The notes beneath the pieces were generated by a model. It made no database searches and was not told where the DNA came from. It worked only from the letters and a program-made list of their open reading frames with translations. The position numbers were made by a program, and so were the translations under genes. Positions 1 through 8,337 of a stretch of DNA of 64,000 nucleotides are shown piece by piece. The stretch lies in NCBI RefSeq assembly GCF_000308835.1, contig NZ_BAGN01000122.1, forward strand, positions 62,001-126,000, read 5' to 3'. This DNA is from Nocardia vinacea NBRC 16497 (lineage in GTDB: Bacteria; Actinomycetota; Actinomycetes; Mycobacteriales; Mycobacteriaceae). Within the stretch, counting starts at the first letter, position 1. Each line of letters starts with the position of its first letter.

Positions 1-113
1 GACGTCGCTGCACGCAGACCGGACACCGTGGGTGTTCCGATAGCGTGCGGCGCCGCGAGGCATCGGCCGCCGGGAGGGGAGGCGGCCGGTGCCGTCGTGG
101 CGGGGAAGCTGCC

Positions 114-1088
114 TCAGCGAGTCGGTGCGGCGATCCGATCGATCTCGTGCATGGTCGGCATCCCGTCGGCGAGCGGGCTGGTCGTTCGGGTTGCCGCCAT
201 CGCGGCGGTCGCCCACTCGAAATCCGCATGGTTCGCGGGCTGCCCGGTCCGCACCAGTCGGTAGGCCAGCGCCGCGTCGAATGCCGCGCTGGCCGCGGGG
301 GATGCTTCCGATTCCGTCTCCGGCCGCGCCGGAATGTCGAGTCGGCGGGTGCCGGAGCGGACCCGGCAGGCCAGGCGCTCCACCTCGCAGACGCAGTATG
401 CACCGCGTGCCAGTAGCGCGGGCGCGATGGTCGTCGCGAAGTACTCGCCGCCGACGCTATCGCCGGCGCCGGCCAATTCGCCGAGTTCCCACGAACTTCC
501 GTTCAGATAATCGATCGGCTCGAAGTGGGGTTCGAGGTCCTGAAAATTCTCGACAGGGGGTGCGGGGTGAACCACGAGGCGTGGACGCTGCGGTGTGGCA
601 CCGATCATCGATAGTGTCTCGTTGATGACCTCGGTCGGCAATTCGAATGTCAGCAGCACTGCATCCGAGGACACGATCGCCGCGCGAACCTGCTCACTAC
701 GCAGATCCGCTATGCCGAGCTTGGCGCCGTCGACCCGGCCGATAAATGCCCCCGCACCATTGCGATCGACCATCACGACGGCAACCGGTGTCGTTCCGGG
801 AACAACCTTGACCAATCCGGTGTCGACATTCTCGCGCCGCAGATACTCGATGATGCGACGGCCGCTGTCGTCGTCTCCGATCACAGTGAGCAGGCGGACT
901 CGCAAGCCGAGGCGGGCCGCCGCGACGGCCCGGTTGAGTCCCTTGCCGCCGACTTGCGCCTCGAATGTCCCGCTTGCCTCGGAGCCTGCGGAGGGCATGG
1001 TGTCTGTGCGGTAGATGTGATCGATGACCGCGTCACCGATGACGGTGACCACGCCGTGCGGATGCCACTGTTCGGCACCGGTGACCAT
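114..1088 (-). CDS. PfkB/ribokinase-fold protein with a degenerate catalytic motif
   Basis: 324 residues from the ATG at 1088. The frame stays open to an ATG at 1142, but the extra 18 residues look non-coding. The ribokinase substrate loop VGGKGLNRAVAAARLG is clear at about residues 46-61, so the fold call is safe. The anion-hole motif GAGD, expected near residue 265, reads SPAASAAF, so the catalytic Asp seems to be missing. A GAGD string at 207-210 lies in the place of the family's central N-x-x-E loop and is probably not the active site. The gene follows pyrD on the same strand after 111 bases and may share its transcript. Substrate and even kinase activity are uncertain; it may bind a sugar or nucleoside without phosphorylating it. 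Confidence 0.75.
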   Translation of the reverse strand: MVTGAEQWHPHGVVTVIGDAVIDHIYRTDTMPSAGSEASGTFEAQVGGKGLNRAVAAARLGLRVRLLTVIGDDDSGRRIIEYLRRENVDTGLVKVVPGTTPVAVVMVDRNGAGAFIGRVDGAKLGIADLRSEQVRAAIVSSDAVLLTFELPTEVINETLSMIGATPQRPRLVVHPAPPVENFQDLEPHFEPIDYLNGSSWELGELAGAGDSVGGEYFATTIAPALLARGAYCVCEVERLACRVRSGTRRLDIPARPETESEASPAASAAFDAALAYRLVRTGQPANHADFEWATAAMAATRTTSPLADGMPTMHEIDRIAAPTR

Positions 1089-1199
1089 GCGCCGCCCCCT
1101 CGGGTGCTCTCGACTTGCCGCACACCAGCTTAGGCCGCGCACGCGCGAAATGGCATGTCCCGCAACAATACATCGGCCGCACGAAACGACCGGTCGGGA

Positions 1200-2276
1200 T
1201 CAGGTACGTGCGACGTGATCCGCGCCGACCGCCTCGGCGATGCAGTGGTAACCGGCTTCACGCAATCGCTGGGCGATACCACGGTGGATATGGCGCATCC
1301 AGAACGGTCCGCCGTAGATGAAACCGGTGTAGCCCTGCAGCAGGGTGGCGCCGGCGAGGATGCGCTCCCAGGCCTGGTCGGCGGTTTCGATGCCACCGAC
1401 CGAGATCAGCACCAGACGGTCGCCGACGCGGCGGTAGAGCCGGCGCAGCACTTCCAGGGAGCGCTCGGCGACCGGGGGCCCGGACAGGCCACCCGCGCCC
1501 ATGGCCGCGACCTCGGCGGCATCGGTGCGCAGGCCGTCGCGGCGGATGGTGGTGTTGGTGGCAACGATCCCGGCCAGGCCGAGTTCGACCGCGAGATCGG
1601 CGACGGCGTCGACATCGTCGTCGGACAGGTCGGGGGCGATTTTCACCAGCACCGGGACCTCGACGCTGTCGAGGACGGCCTGCAGGACCGGGCGCAGGGA
1701 TTCGACGGCCTGCAGATCCCGCAGCCCGGGGGTGTTGGGCGAGCTGACATTGACGACGACGAAGTCGGCCAGCGGCCCGAGCAGCGACGCGCTCACCGCA
1801 TAGTCGGCGGCGGCGTCGGCGGGTTCGACGACTTTCGTTTTACCGATATTCGCGCCGATCGGGACCCCGCCGCGGCGGTTGCGCAGATATTCGGCCGCGG
1901 CGGCGGCGCCGTGGTTGTTGAAACCCATCCGGTTGATCAGACCGTGGTCGGCGGGCAGCCGGAACAGCCGCGGTGCGGGATTGCCGGGCTGGGCCTGCGC
2001 GGTGACGGTGCCGATTTCGGCGAATCCGAACCCCAATGGCGCCCAGGCGTTCACACCGTCGGCGTTCTTGTCGAATCCGGCTGCCAGCCCGAGCGGCGCC
2101 GGGAAGTCGATGCCGAAGGCATGGTTGCGCAGGATCGGATCGTCGGTGGTCAGCACTCTGGTCATCGCCCAGCGCGACGGCGCGAACCGGGCGGCCAGCC
2201 GCATGACCGTGAACGCCAGATGGTGGATGCGTTCCGGCGGCAGCAGGAACATCAGGCGCAGCAGCAGTGAATACAT
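1200..2276 (-). CDS. pyrD: Dihydroorotate dehydrogenase (quinone), class 2
   Basis: 358 residues. Oxidises dihydroorotate to orotate with FMN and passes the electrons to membrane quinone (fourth step of pyrimidine synthesis). Class 2 is shown by the N-terminal helical membrane-association segment ([20 protein letters not shown]), the FMN-site motif [20 protein letters not shown], and [14 protein letters not shown], which carries the serine used as base in class 2 enzymes. The FMN phosphate end [15 protein letters not shown] lies near the C-terminus. The ATG at 2276 is 4 bases after the DUF5703 stop, so the two are almost certainly co-transcribed. Length is normal for the family. Confidence 0.96.
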   Translation of the reverse strand: MYSLLLRLMFLLPPERIHHLAFTVMRLAARFAPSRWAMTRVLTTDDPILRNHAFGIDFPAPLGLAAGFDKNADGVNAWAPLGFGFAEIGTVTAQAQPGNPAPRLFRLPADHGLINRMGFNNHGAAAAAEYLRNRRGGVPIGANIGKTKVVEPADAAADYAVSASLLGPLADFVVVNVSSPNTPGLRDLQAVESLRPVLQAVLDSVEVPVLVKIAPDLSDDDVDAVADLAVELGLAGIVATNTTIRRDGLRTDAAEVAAMGAGGLSGPPVAERSLEVLRRLYRRVGDRLVLISVGGIETADQAWERILAGATLLQGYTGFIYGGPFWMRHIHRGIAQRLREAGYHCIAEAVGADHVART

Positions 2277-2280
2277 GGCC

Positions 2281-2529
2281 TCACATTCCCGGTTCGGGCT
2301 GGGGTAGTAGTGCGGTTTTTCGCCGCCGCAGCAGCACCCGCCTGCTGCCGTCGGTGTAGGCGCGTACCCGCGACAGTTCCCAGCCGCCGAATTCGGCTTG
2401 GATGGCCAGCCGCATCGACGCCGTCACCCGGGTCACCTCCGGTGGAAGCCGCAGCGGCACGTATTCGTAATCGTCACTGGTGGTTTCCCAGCTCGCCGGT
2501 AGCGCTGCGCGTGATTGTGGCGCCATCAC
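2281..2529 (-). CDS. DUF5703 family protein
   Basis: 82 residues, small and without a signal peptide or membrane segment. The core [20 protein letters not shown] and the Trp-containing [20 protein letters not shown] match my memory of the actinobacterial DUF5703 family, which usually sits beside pyrD. It overlaps the end of the upstream lipoprotein gene by four bases (ATGA) and ends 4 bases before pyrD, so it is the middle gene of a tight three-gene operon. Its role is unknown; location suggests a link to pyrimidine synthesis or the membrane at that point, but that is inference only. Confidence 0.85.
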   Translation of the reverse strand: MMAPQSRAALPASWETTSDDYEYVPLRLPPEVTRVTASMRLAIQAEFGGWELSRVRAYTDGSRRVLLRRRKTALLPQPEPGM

Positions 2530-3584
2530 TGCCCTTTCTTCCGCTGGTCCGCGCGGATCCGTTGCAGACCGTCTCCGGTCGCGGAACCGACGAACAGGTC
2601 ACCGGTGCGCTCGTCGATGGTCACCGAGTTCGGTTGTCGAACCGTCGGATAACGGCCCACCTCTTTCGGTATACCCGTCGACAGGTCGAATCCGACGACT
2701 TCGTTGCTCTGGGTACACGTCACCCACACGGTGTCGGACCGCTGATCGTAGGCAAGCGCGTAAGGCGAAGATCCTACCGGGAATCGCTGCCGCAGCACGA
2801 GCGGTCCGGCAGTGTAGACCAGCAGTTCGTCACCCGCGGTGTCGGTGACGATGATGCGGCCGAACGGGTCGGTGATCAGGTTGGTCGCGCCGTCACCCGC
2901 GCGCAGGGCCAGGCCGAGGCGGTCTTTGCCGAGGTCGAGCTGGGTGAGCGAGGTCTGGCGGCGGTCCAGGACCGAGACATGGTCGCCGGTGAGGGCGAGT
3001 GCGTCGGCGGAGGCGAGCCCGGAAATGGTTTCGGCGACTGTGCCGTCGGGGGAGAGTTCGCGCACCTTGCCGTCTGCGGTGCCGACGAACATCGTGCCGT
3101 CGTCGCGATAGCGAACCGATCTGGCATCGCCGTCCACGGGCACCTCGGTGGTGATGCCGGAGGTGATGTCGAGGCGCATGATCCGGTGGTCGCCGGGGAT
3201 CAGCACTTCGCCCGGCTTGCCCTGCGCCAAGCCGACACCGTGGGTGGGCAGCAGGAGGGTGCGCATCTCCTCGTTCGGCGCGCCGGTGGCATCGACACGG
3301 GTGAACGTCACGGGGTCGATGATGAACAACATCGTGCTGGTGTCGTGGCTCGCTTCGAGCGCAACCAGTTGTCCGGTGCCCGCCTCGGCGAACAGTCCGC
3401 CGACCGGGTTGCCGAGCCCCCACACGTCCCCGGCGGGTTGCGCGCGCTGCTCAGGGGCGACCGCCGCAGTGGCCGCGGGTCGCGTCTGAAGCTTGTCGCT
3501 ATCGGAATCGGAGGAACATCCGGCGATCAGCGCCAGCACCGCCACACTCGCGAGCGCTGCGGGCAGCGAACCATGTGGGCGCAT
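2526..3584 (-). CDS. Secreted beta-propeller lipoprotein
   Basis: 352 residues. The N-terminus MRPHGSLPAALASVAVLALIAGC is a lipoprotein signal with lipobox LIAGC, followed by an Asp/Ser-rich linker. The mature part has repeated blades (for example VSVLDRRQTSLTQLDLGKD, FGRIIVTDTAGDELLVYTAG, SDTVWVTCTQSNEVVGFDLS) typical of YncE/NHL/SMP-30-like propellers. It should be anchored outside the cell membrane and bind a ligand or partner; no catalytic residues can be assigned. First gene of the lipoprotein-DUF5703-pyrD operon, with a four-base overlap to DUF5703. The same arrangement (a lipoprotein before pyrD, compare LppL) is known in mycobacteria. Confidence 0.85.
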   Translation of the reverse strand: MRPHGSLPAALASVAVLALIAGCSSDSDSDKLQTRPAATAAVAPEQRAQPAGDVWGLGNPVGGLFAEAGTGQLVALEASHDTSTMLFIIDPVTFTRVDATGAPNEEMRTLLLPTHGVGLAQGKPGEVLIPGDHRIMRLDITSGITTEVPVDGDARSVRYRDDGTMFVGTADGKVRELSPDGTVAETISGLASADALALTGDHVSVLDRRQTSLTQLDLGKDRLGLALRAGDGATNLITDPFGRIIVTDTAGDELLVYTAGPLVLRQRFPVGSSPYALAYDQRSDTVWVTCTQSNEVVGFDLSTGIPKEVGRYPTVRQPNSVTIDERTGDLFVGSATGDGLQRIRADQRKKGQ

Positions 3585-3738
3585 CCACCGAACTCCTTAC
3601 TACGACGAATCATCCGCTACCGCACCATCTGACCATGATGGCGCACGTGACCGGCCTACCGGGGTCGCCGCTGGCGGAGAATGTCGGCGATCGGGGTTAC
3701 GGTTGACTCGAAACAATGTCCAATTCAGGGAGATCCGG

Positions 3739-4095
3739 TTGAAAGCCGACCATCCATCGGGGTTTGCCATCGATGACATAACCGTTGGTCCGTTTGCTCA
3801 CGGATTCGGCACCACGGCCGATGGCAGGCCCTACGCCTTCCGCACCGTGCGCTCCACCGTGGTGCTGGAGATCTACCGGGCCGACCTCGACAGCGATGTA
3901 CCAGGACCTGAGGATGTGGTCGCCGTCGCGCAGGCCCGCGCCACCGATATCGACCTCGACGACGAACGCAGCGTCGTAGCGCTGGTGCGCGACATGATTC
4001 CGGACGCGGAACCGGTCGAGGCGGTCCCGGATCGTGACATGACAACCGTGCGGGCCCTGCTGGGCCGGATCAGTTCAGTCATAGATGGTATGTAG
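3739..4095 (+). CDS. Small hypothetical protein
   Basis: 118 residues from a TTG start at 3739, chosen because AGGGAG lies 7 bases upstream; the frame has no ATG near the conserved-looking start. No signal peptide or membrane segment. The N-terminal half is beta-rich (FAIDDITVGPFAHGFGTTAD, TVRSTVVLEIYRADL) and the C-terminal half acidic and helical. I do not recognise a family. Its stop abuts the ATG of the Mtb12-like lipoprotein with no gap, so the two are translationally linked and probably belong to one transcript with the MMPL exporter. It diverges from the lipoprotein/pyrD operon. Confidence 0.6.
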   Translation: MKADHPSGFAIDDITVGPFAHGFGTTADGRPYAFRTVRSTVVLEIYRADLDSDVPGPEDVVAVAQARATDIDLDDERSVVALVRDMIPDAEPVEAVPDRDMTTVRALLGRISSVIDGM

Positions 4096-4629
4096 ATGGT
4101 GATGCCAACCACACGATTCGTCCGTTCCGCGCTGACCGCGGCCACCCTCGTCGCGGTGGCTGCGGCGTGCAGCACCGGACCGGACGAGGCCTCGGTGGAT
4201 GCCGCGCGTTCCTCGGCCAATGCCTCGCTGTCGTCCTCGATCGCGACCTCCTCGAGCGCCGCGCACCGGCCGCTGCCGACGGCCACCGAATTGGACGCGC
4301 AGATCAAACGCGCCCTGGATCCGGCGCTGCCCGACTCCGAGCGCACCGACCTCATCGAGGACGGTGAGGCCTTCCGCGACGCCATCCCGGATATGTACCG
4401 GGCACTGCAGGACAATCCACGCGCCATCTACGGCGTCACCGACCCGGTCTTCGACAACCGCGACGGCACACTTACCGCGACCATGCGGCTGGACAAGGAC
4501 GGCACCGGCACCGCGGTCCGCACGACCGTCGTGCACTTCGTGCTGCTCGACGGCAAGTGGAAGATCTCGCGCACCGACCTGTGCGGCATCCTGCGCTCGG
4601 CCGACTACCGCACCGCGGCCTGCGGCTAG
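4096..4629 (+). CDS. Mtb12-like low-molecular-weight antigen lipoprotein
   Basis: 177 residues. The signal RSALTAATLVAVAAAC gives a lipobox-type Cys at about residue 25, followed by a Ser/Ala-rich linker. The C-terminal domain (PTATELDAQIKRALDPALP, FDNRDGTLTATMRLDKDG, VVHFVLLDGKWKISRTDLC) resembles the Mtb12/CFP-2 fold of Mycobacterium, a small alpha/beta surface domain of unknown function. Two Cys near the C-terminus may form a disulfide. It abuts the gene before and the MMPL gene after (ATG at 4630), so these three genes form one operon; a periplasmic accessory role to the exporter is plausible but unproven. Confidence 0.85.
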   Translation: MVMPTTRFVRSALTAATLVAVAAACSTGPDEASVDAARSSANASLSSSIATSSSAAHRPLPTATELDAQIKRALDPALPDSERTDLIEDGEAFRDAIPDMYRALQDNPRAIYGVTDPVFDNRDGTLTATMRLDKDGTGTAVRTTVVHFVLLDGKWKISRTDLCGILRSADYRTAACG

Positions 4630-6723
4630 ATGATCGAATCCGGCTCACTGCGGTGGGGACGTCTCATCCACCGCCACCGCTATCTGGTGCTGGGCATCGC
4701 CATTTTCGTGGTGCTGCTCTCGGGCTGGTACGGCCGGGATCTGGCGGGCCGGCTGACCCAGGAGGGCTGGTTCGACGAGAGCAGTGAATCGGTGGCCGCC
4801 GCCAAGATCGCCGATGCCACCTTCGGTCGCGATACCGACAGCGACATCATCCTGCTGTACACCGCGCCCGAGGGTAAGACCGTCGACGACCCGACAGTAC
4901 GTGCGGCAGTGACGAATTCGCTGAAGCAACTGCTGGCCCGGCACCCCGACCAGGTCCTGAAGGTCGACAGCTACTGGGACAGCCCCTTCGCCGCGCAGGC
5001 CACCGACGCCGCACACTCCCACGCCTTCGCCAGCGTCGGATTGCGCGGGGAAGGCACCGCGACGGTCGAGAACTACACCGCGATCAAGGGTGAGCTGGGC
5101 GCCGGGCGCGCGGGTGGCGGACCCGGCGGCACCACGGTGCAGCTGGCCGGGCTGCAGCCGATCGTCGAGGGCATCAATCAGGGCATGCAGGACGATATTC
5201 GCCGGGCCGAGATCATCGCGCTGCCGATCGTGGCGATCCTGCTGTATTTCGTTTTCGGCGGGGTGGTCGGCGCGTTGCTGCCGGTGCTGATCGGCGGGAT
5301 GACGGTGCTCGGCACCCAGGGCACTATCCGGATGCTCACCGATCACATCGACGTGAATGTCTTCGCCAGTGCGGTGGTCACCTTGGTGAGTCTGGGGTTG
5401 GCGATCGACTACGGGCTGTTCACCGTGACCCGGTTCCGGGAGGAGTTGGCCGCCGGGCACAGTGTGGAGGATGCGACGGCGCGCACCGTCGCCACGGCCG
5501 GGCGCACCGTACTGTTCTCGGCCGCGATCATCGCGATCAGCTTGGCGGCATTGTTCATCTTCCCGAACGGGGTGTTGCGGTCGGTGCCCTATGGCGGCAT
5601 CAGTTCGGTGCTGCTTGCCGCGCTGCTGTCGGTGACGGCGCTGCCCGCGGTGCTGAGCATTGTCGGGCGGCGGATCGACCTGTGGGGTTGGCATCGGTTC
5701 TCGCGCACCAAAACCGAGGCGCAGATCGACGCCGGATTCTTCTCGCGGTTGGCGACGCGGGCGATGCGGCGGCCGTGGGCGGTGGTGGTGCCGATCGTGC
5801 TCGGGCTGCTCGCACTGATCGTTCCGATTCGCAATATCGAGTTCGGCGGGATCAGTGAACGGTATCTGTCCGAGGACAATCCGGCGCGGGTCGCGCAGGA
5901 ACGGTTCGACGAGTTGTTCCCGAGTTTTCGCACCGAGCCGATCAAACTGGTGGTGGTGGGCGCGAATCCGCAGCAGCTCGGCGATATCCGCTACGAAGCC
6001 AGCCGGCTTCCCGGTCTGACGGGCCGTTTCGAACCCGGTGCGCCGACCAAGGACGGGATCAATGTGCTCAACGCCGGTCTCGCCGACAAGCGCAATGCGG
6101 ACGCGGTGATCGATGCGGTGCGGGCGATTCCGGAACCTTCCGGGGTGGACATCATGGTGACCGGGGTGCCCGCGCTCGAGCGCGACAGCATCAATGGGTT
6201 GCTCGTGCGACTACCGTTGCTGGTGGGTCTGCTGGCGGCTGCGGCGTTGGTGATGCTGTATCTGGCATTTCGTTCGATTGTGTTGGCACTCAAGGCCGTT
6301 TTGATGAGTGCATTGAGTCTGGCCTCCACACTGGGCGTGCTCACCTGGGTGTTCGTCGAGGGGCACGGGGCCGGGATCTTCGACTTCACGCCGGGCCCGC
6401 TGATGTTCGCTGTGCTGGCGTTGATCGTGACGGTGGTGTTCGGGCTGTCCACCGACTACGAGGTGTTCCTGCTGTCGCGGATGGCCGAGGCACGCGCGGA
6501 CGGTGCGTCGCCGCCGGAAGCCATCCGTTACGGCATCGCCCATACCGGCGGCGTAATCACTTCTGCCGCAGCGATTCTCATCGTGGTAACCGGTGCGTTC
6601 GGCTTCTCCGATCTGGTGTTGATGAAGTACATCGCCTACGGCATGATCGCGGCGCTGGTCCTGGACGCGTCCGTGGTCCGCATGCTGTTGACACCCGCGG
6701 TGCTGAAGCTGATCTGGCGTTGA
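4630..6723 (+). CDS. MMPL/RND family membrane transporter
   Basis: 697 residues, a normal length for short actinobacterial MMPL proteins. One N-terminal membrane helix, a first extracytoplasmic domain (about 45-190), a five-helix bundle with ALVIDYGLFTVTRFREEL-like sequence (here GLAIDYGLFTVTRFREEL), a second soluble domain (about 400-520), then the second bundle with VFGLSTDYEVFLLSRMAEA. The paired DY residues of the two bundles are the proton-relay positions of RND exporters. Likely exports a lipid or lipophilic compound using the proton gradient. Directly follows the Mtb12-like gene. No TetR regulator lies next to it. Confidence 0.93.
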   Translation: MIESGSLRWGRLIHRHRYLVLGIAIFVVLLSGWYGRDLAGRLTQEGWFDESSESVAAAKIADATFGRDTDSDIILLYTAPEGKTVDDPTVRAAVTNSLKQLLARHPDQVLKVDSYWDSPFAAQATDAAHSHAFASVGLRGEGTATVENYTAIKGELGAGRAGGGPGGTTVQLAGLQPIVEGINQGMQDDIRRAEIIALPIVAILLYFVFGGVVGALLPVLIGGMTVLGTQGTIRMLTDHIDVNVFASAVVTLVSLGLAIDYGLFTVTRFREELAAGHSVEDATARTVATAGRTVLFSAAIIAISLAALFIFPNGVLRSVPYGGISSVLLAALLSVTALPAVLSIVGRRIDLWGWHRFSRTKTEAQIDAGFFSRLATRAMRRPWAVVVPIVLGLLALIVPIRNIEFGGISERYLSEDNPARVAQERFDELFPSFRTEPIKLVVVGANPQQLGDIRYEASRLPGLTGRFEPGAPTKDGINVLNAGLADKRNADAVIDAVRAIPEPSGVDIMVTGVPALERDSINGLLVRLPLLVGLLAAAALVMLYLAFRSIVLALKAVLMSALSLASTLGVLTWVFVEGHGAGIFDFTPGPLMFAVLALIVTVVFGLSTDYEVFLLSRMAEARADGASPPEAIRYGIAHTGGVITSAAAILIVVTGAFGFSDLVLMKYIAYGMIAALVLDASVVRMLLTPAVLKLIWR

Positions 6724-7088
6724 GTGGCTGTTCAGCGGGCCGCGCCGCCGCGGTATTCATCGTGGTGTGGGCGCTGTTCGCCGCGGGCGGCGGCAAGAAT
6801 GCGCGATACCCACTCACCGGTCCGTCGCGGGCTCTGGTGGAGATCGCCTGGTTCGGCGGCGCGGCCGGGCTGATCGGGTTTGCCTTCACCGCCGTCTTCT
6901 TCGCGCTGTGGGCGATCAACGGCGCACTGCGGTTGCTGTGCATCAGGCCTGAGACTGTCCGCAGTCGCATCCGGTCTTTTCGCACGAACGGGGTGCTCCG
7001 ACGTAGCGGACGGCCTCAGCGGCGGACGGGCAAGACCAGTTGGGCGCCGGTTATCGGGTGGTTGAGGACCTCGACGGGGTGTTGGTAG
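6720..7088 (+). pseudogene. YrdB (DUF2568)-like membrane fragment after mmpL
   Basis: Open frame of 122 codons from a TTG that overlaps the MMPL stop (TTGA). Residues 8-70 (VVWALFAAGGGKNARYPL, RALVEIAWFGGAAGLIGFAF, FFALWAINGALRLL) resemble the second half of YrdB/DUF2568 proteins; the usual first half with its two helices is absent because the frame begins inside mmpL. The last 24 codons run antisense into the end of hmuV and look non-coding. Either a truncated gene still translated by coupling to mmpL, or a remnant. No Shine-Dalgarno sequence was found. Confidence 0.4.
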
Positions 7089-7879
7089 ACGCGGGTGAGG
7101 AGTTCGGTGGTGAGGACTTTGCGGGGTGGGCCGTCCGCGGCTATGCGGCCGGATTCCAGGACCGCGACTCGGTCGGCGTAGGCGGCGGCGATACCGAGGT
7201 CGTGCAGGACGACGACAACTGCGGCGCCCGCGGCGGCTCGGGCGGTGGCCAGGCCCAGCACCGCTTCTTGGTGGCCGAGGTCGAGGGCGGCGGTGGGTTC
7301 GTCCAGTAGCAGTGTTCCGGTGTCCTGAGCCAGGACGCGGGCCAGGGCGACGCGGGCGCGTTCACCACCGGAGAGCGTCGGAAATGCCCGGGCGGCAAGG
7401 TGTTCCACGTCGGCGGCGGTCATGGCGGCGGCGATCCGTTCGTCATCGAGGTCGCGCCGCTCGGTCCGCACCCACGGCGCACGACCCATGGCGACGACCT
7501 CACGAGCGGTGAACGGGAATCCGACAGTGTGACTCTGCGGCAGTACCGCCCGGCGCCGCGCCATATCCAAATGCGACCAGTGGCCCAGCGCCCGCCCATC
7601 GAGTTCGATCGTGCCCTCGCTCGGTTCCAACTCACCCGCAAGCACCGCCAGCAGTGTCGACTTTCCCGCCCCGTTCGGCCCCACCAACGCCACGATCTCG
7701 CCCGCGACAACGTCGAAGTCGACGGCTTCGAGGACTCGGCGCGTCTGGGCCCCCGAAGCCCCACGCCTGTCGATGCTCACTCCGCTGGCCCGAAGCGTAA
7801 CCGCCCCCCGCTGCGGCGGCACCGGCAACTCATGCGTCCGTGCGAACACCGAACTCAATCCCTCCAGCATGCCGCTCAC
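7016..7879 (-). CDS. hmuV: Heme ABC transporter ATP-binding protein
   Basis: 287 residues from the GTG at 7879, which overlaps the preceding stop (GTGA); an ATG three codons later at 7870 is the alternative. Cytoplasmic ATPase that powers HmuTU. Walker A GPNGAGKST, the Q-loop LPQSHTVGFPFTAREVVAMG, ABC signature LSGGERARVALARVL, Walker B TLLLDEPTAALD and switch His in VVVLHDLGIAAAYADRV are all intact. FecE/HmuV type, as in other heme and siderophore importers. Last gene of the hmu operon. The frame is open for 80 more codons upstream but that part overlaps the preceding ORF and is not protein-like. Confidence 0.93.
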   Translation of the reverse strand: MSGMLEGLSSVFARTHELPVPPQRGAVTLRASGVSIDRRGASGAQTRRVLEAVDFDVVAGEIVALVGPNGAGKSTLLAVLAGELEPSEGTIELDGRALGHWSHLDMARRRAVLPQSHTVGFPFTAREVVAMGRAPWVRTERRDLDDERIAAAMTAADVEHLAARAFPTLSGGERARVALARVLAQDTGTLLLDEPTAALDLGHQEAVLGLATARAAAGAAVVVVLHDLGIAAAYADRVAVLESGRIAADGPPRKVLTTELLTRVYQHPVEVLNHPITGAQLVLPVRR

Positions 7880-8337
7880 ACCTGCGCCCCACTCACGGGC
7901 TCCGGCATGTACGCCAGGCCGACACCGACGATGCTGCACGCCCCTTCGCTGATGATGCTGCCTCGCAGCGCCGACGGGTTCGGCATTCCGCTGTGCACTG
8001 CCGGTTGGCTGATCGGCGCGGCCCGCCCGTCGACTCCCGGCCCGCACCCCAGCGTCGGCGCGCGACGCCACCAGGAATCTGCGCTCGACCTGCCTGGTCG
8101 ACCCGCCATCAAGCTGCATCCCGATAGCCCGCTAGCTGTCACGCCGACGCGGCGGCACTGGTTGACTCCCACGCCGCCGAACGACCCGCACCCCTCATCT
8201 GGATCCGCAGCTGTTGTCGGTGCCCACAAGTGGTGATGATCCTGGGAAAAAGTGCGAATGCTTCGGGGCAAGTGAGCGCGACGACACACGCGGACGGCTT
8301 GTGGATCGGTTGTACCCCAGGAGATTTCGTGAATCAT
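7876..8337 (-). CDS. Unrecognised 153-residue ORF between hmuU and hmuV
   Basis: The ATG at 8337 overlaps the hmuU stop (ATGA) and has GGGAGG 6 bases upstream inside the hmuU end; its own TGA overlaps the GTG start of hmuV (GTGA). It fills an otherwise 460-base hole in the operon. The protein has no signal peptide; it is rich in Gly, Ser, Cys (seven Cys) and has an early His cluster (QDHHHLW, about residue 32-38), which could suit metal or heme handling, but no family is recognised. Third-position GC is clearly lower than in hmuU or hmuV over the first half and normal in the second half, so a decayed or recently acquired gene is also possible. Confidence 0.42.
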   Translation of the reverse strand: MIHEISWGTTDPQAVRVCRRAHLPRSIRTFSQDHHHLWAPTTAADPDEGCGSFGGVGVNQCRRVGVTASGLSGCSLMAGRPGRSSADSWWRRAPTLGCGPGVDGRAAPISQPAVHSGMPNPSALRGSIISEGACSIVGVGLAYMPEPVSGAQV

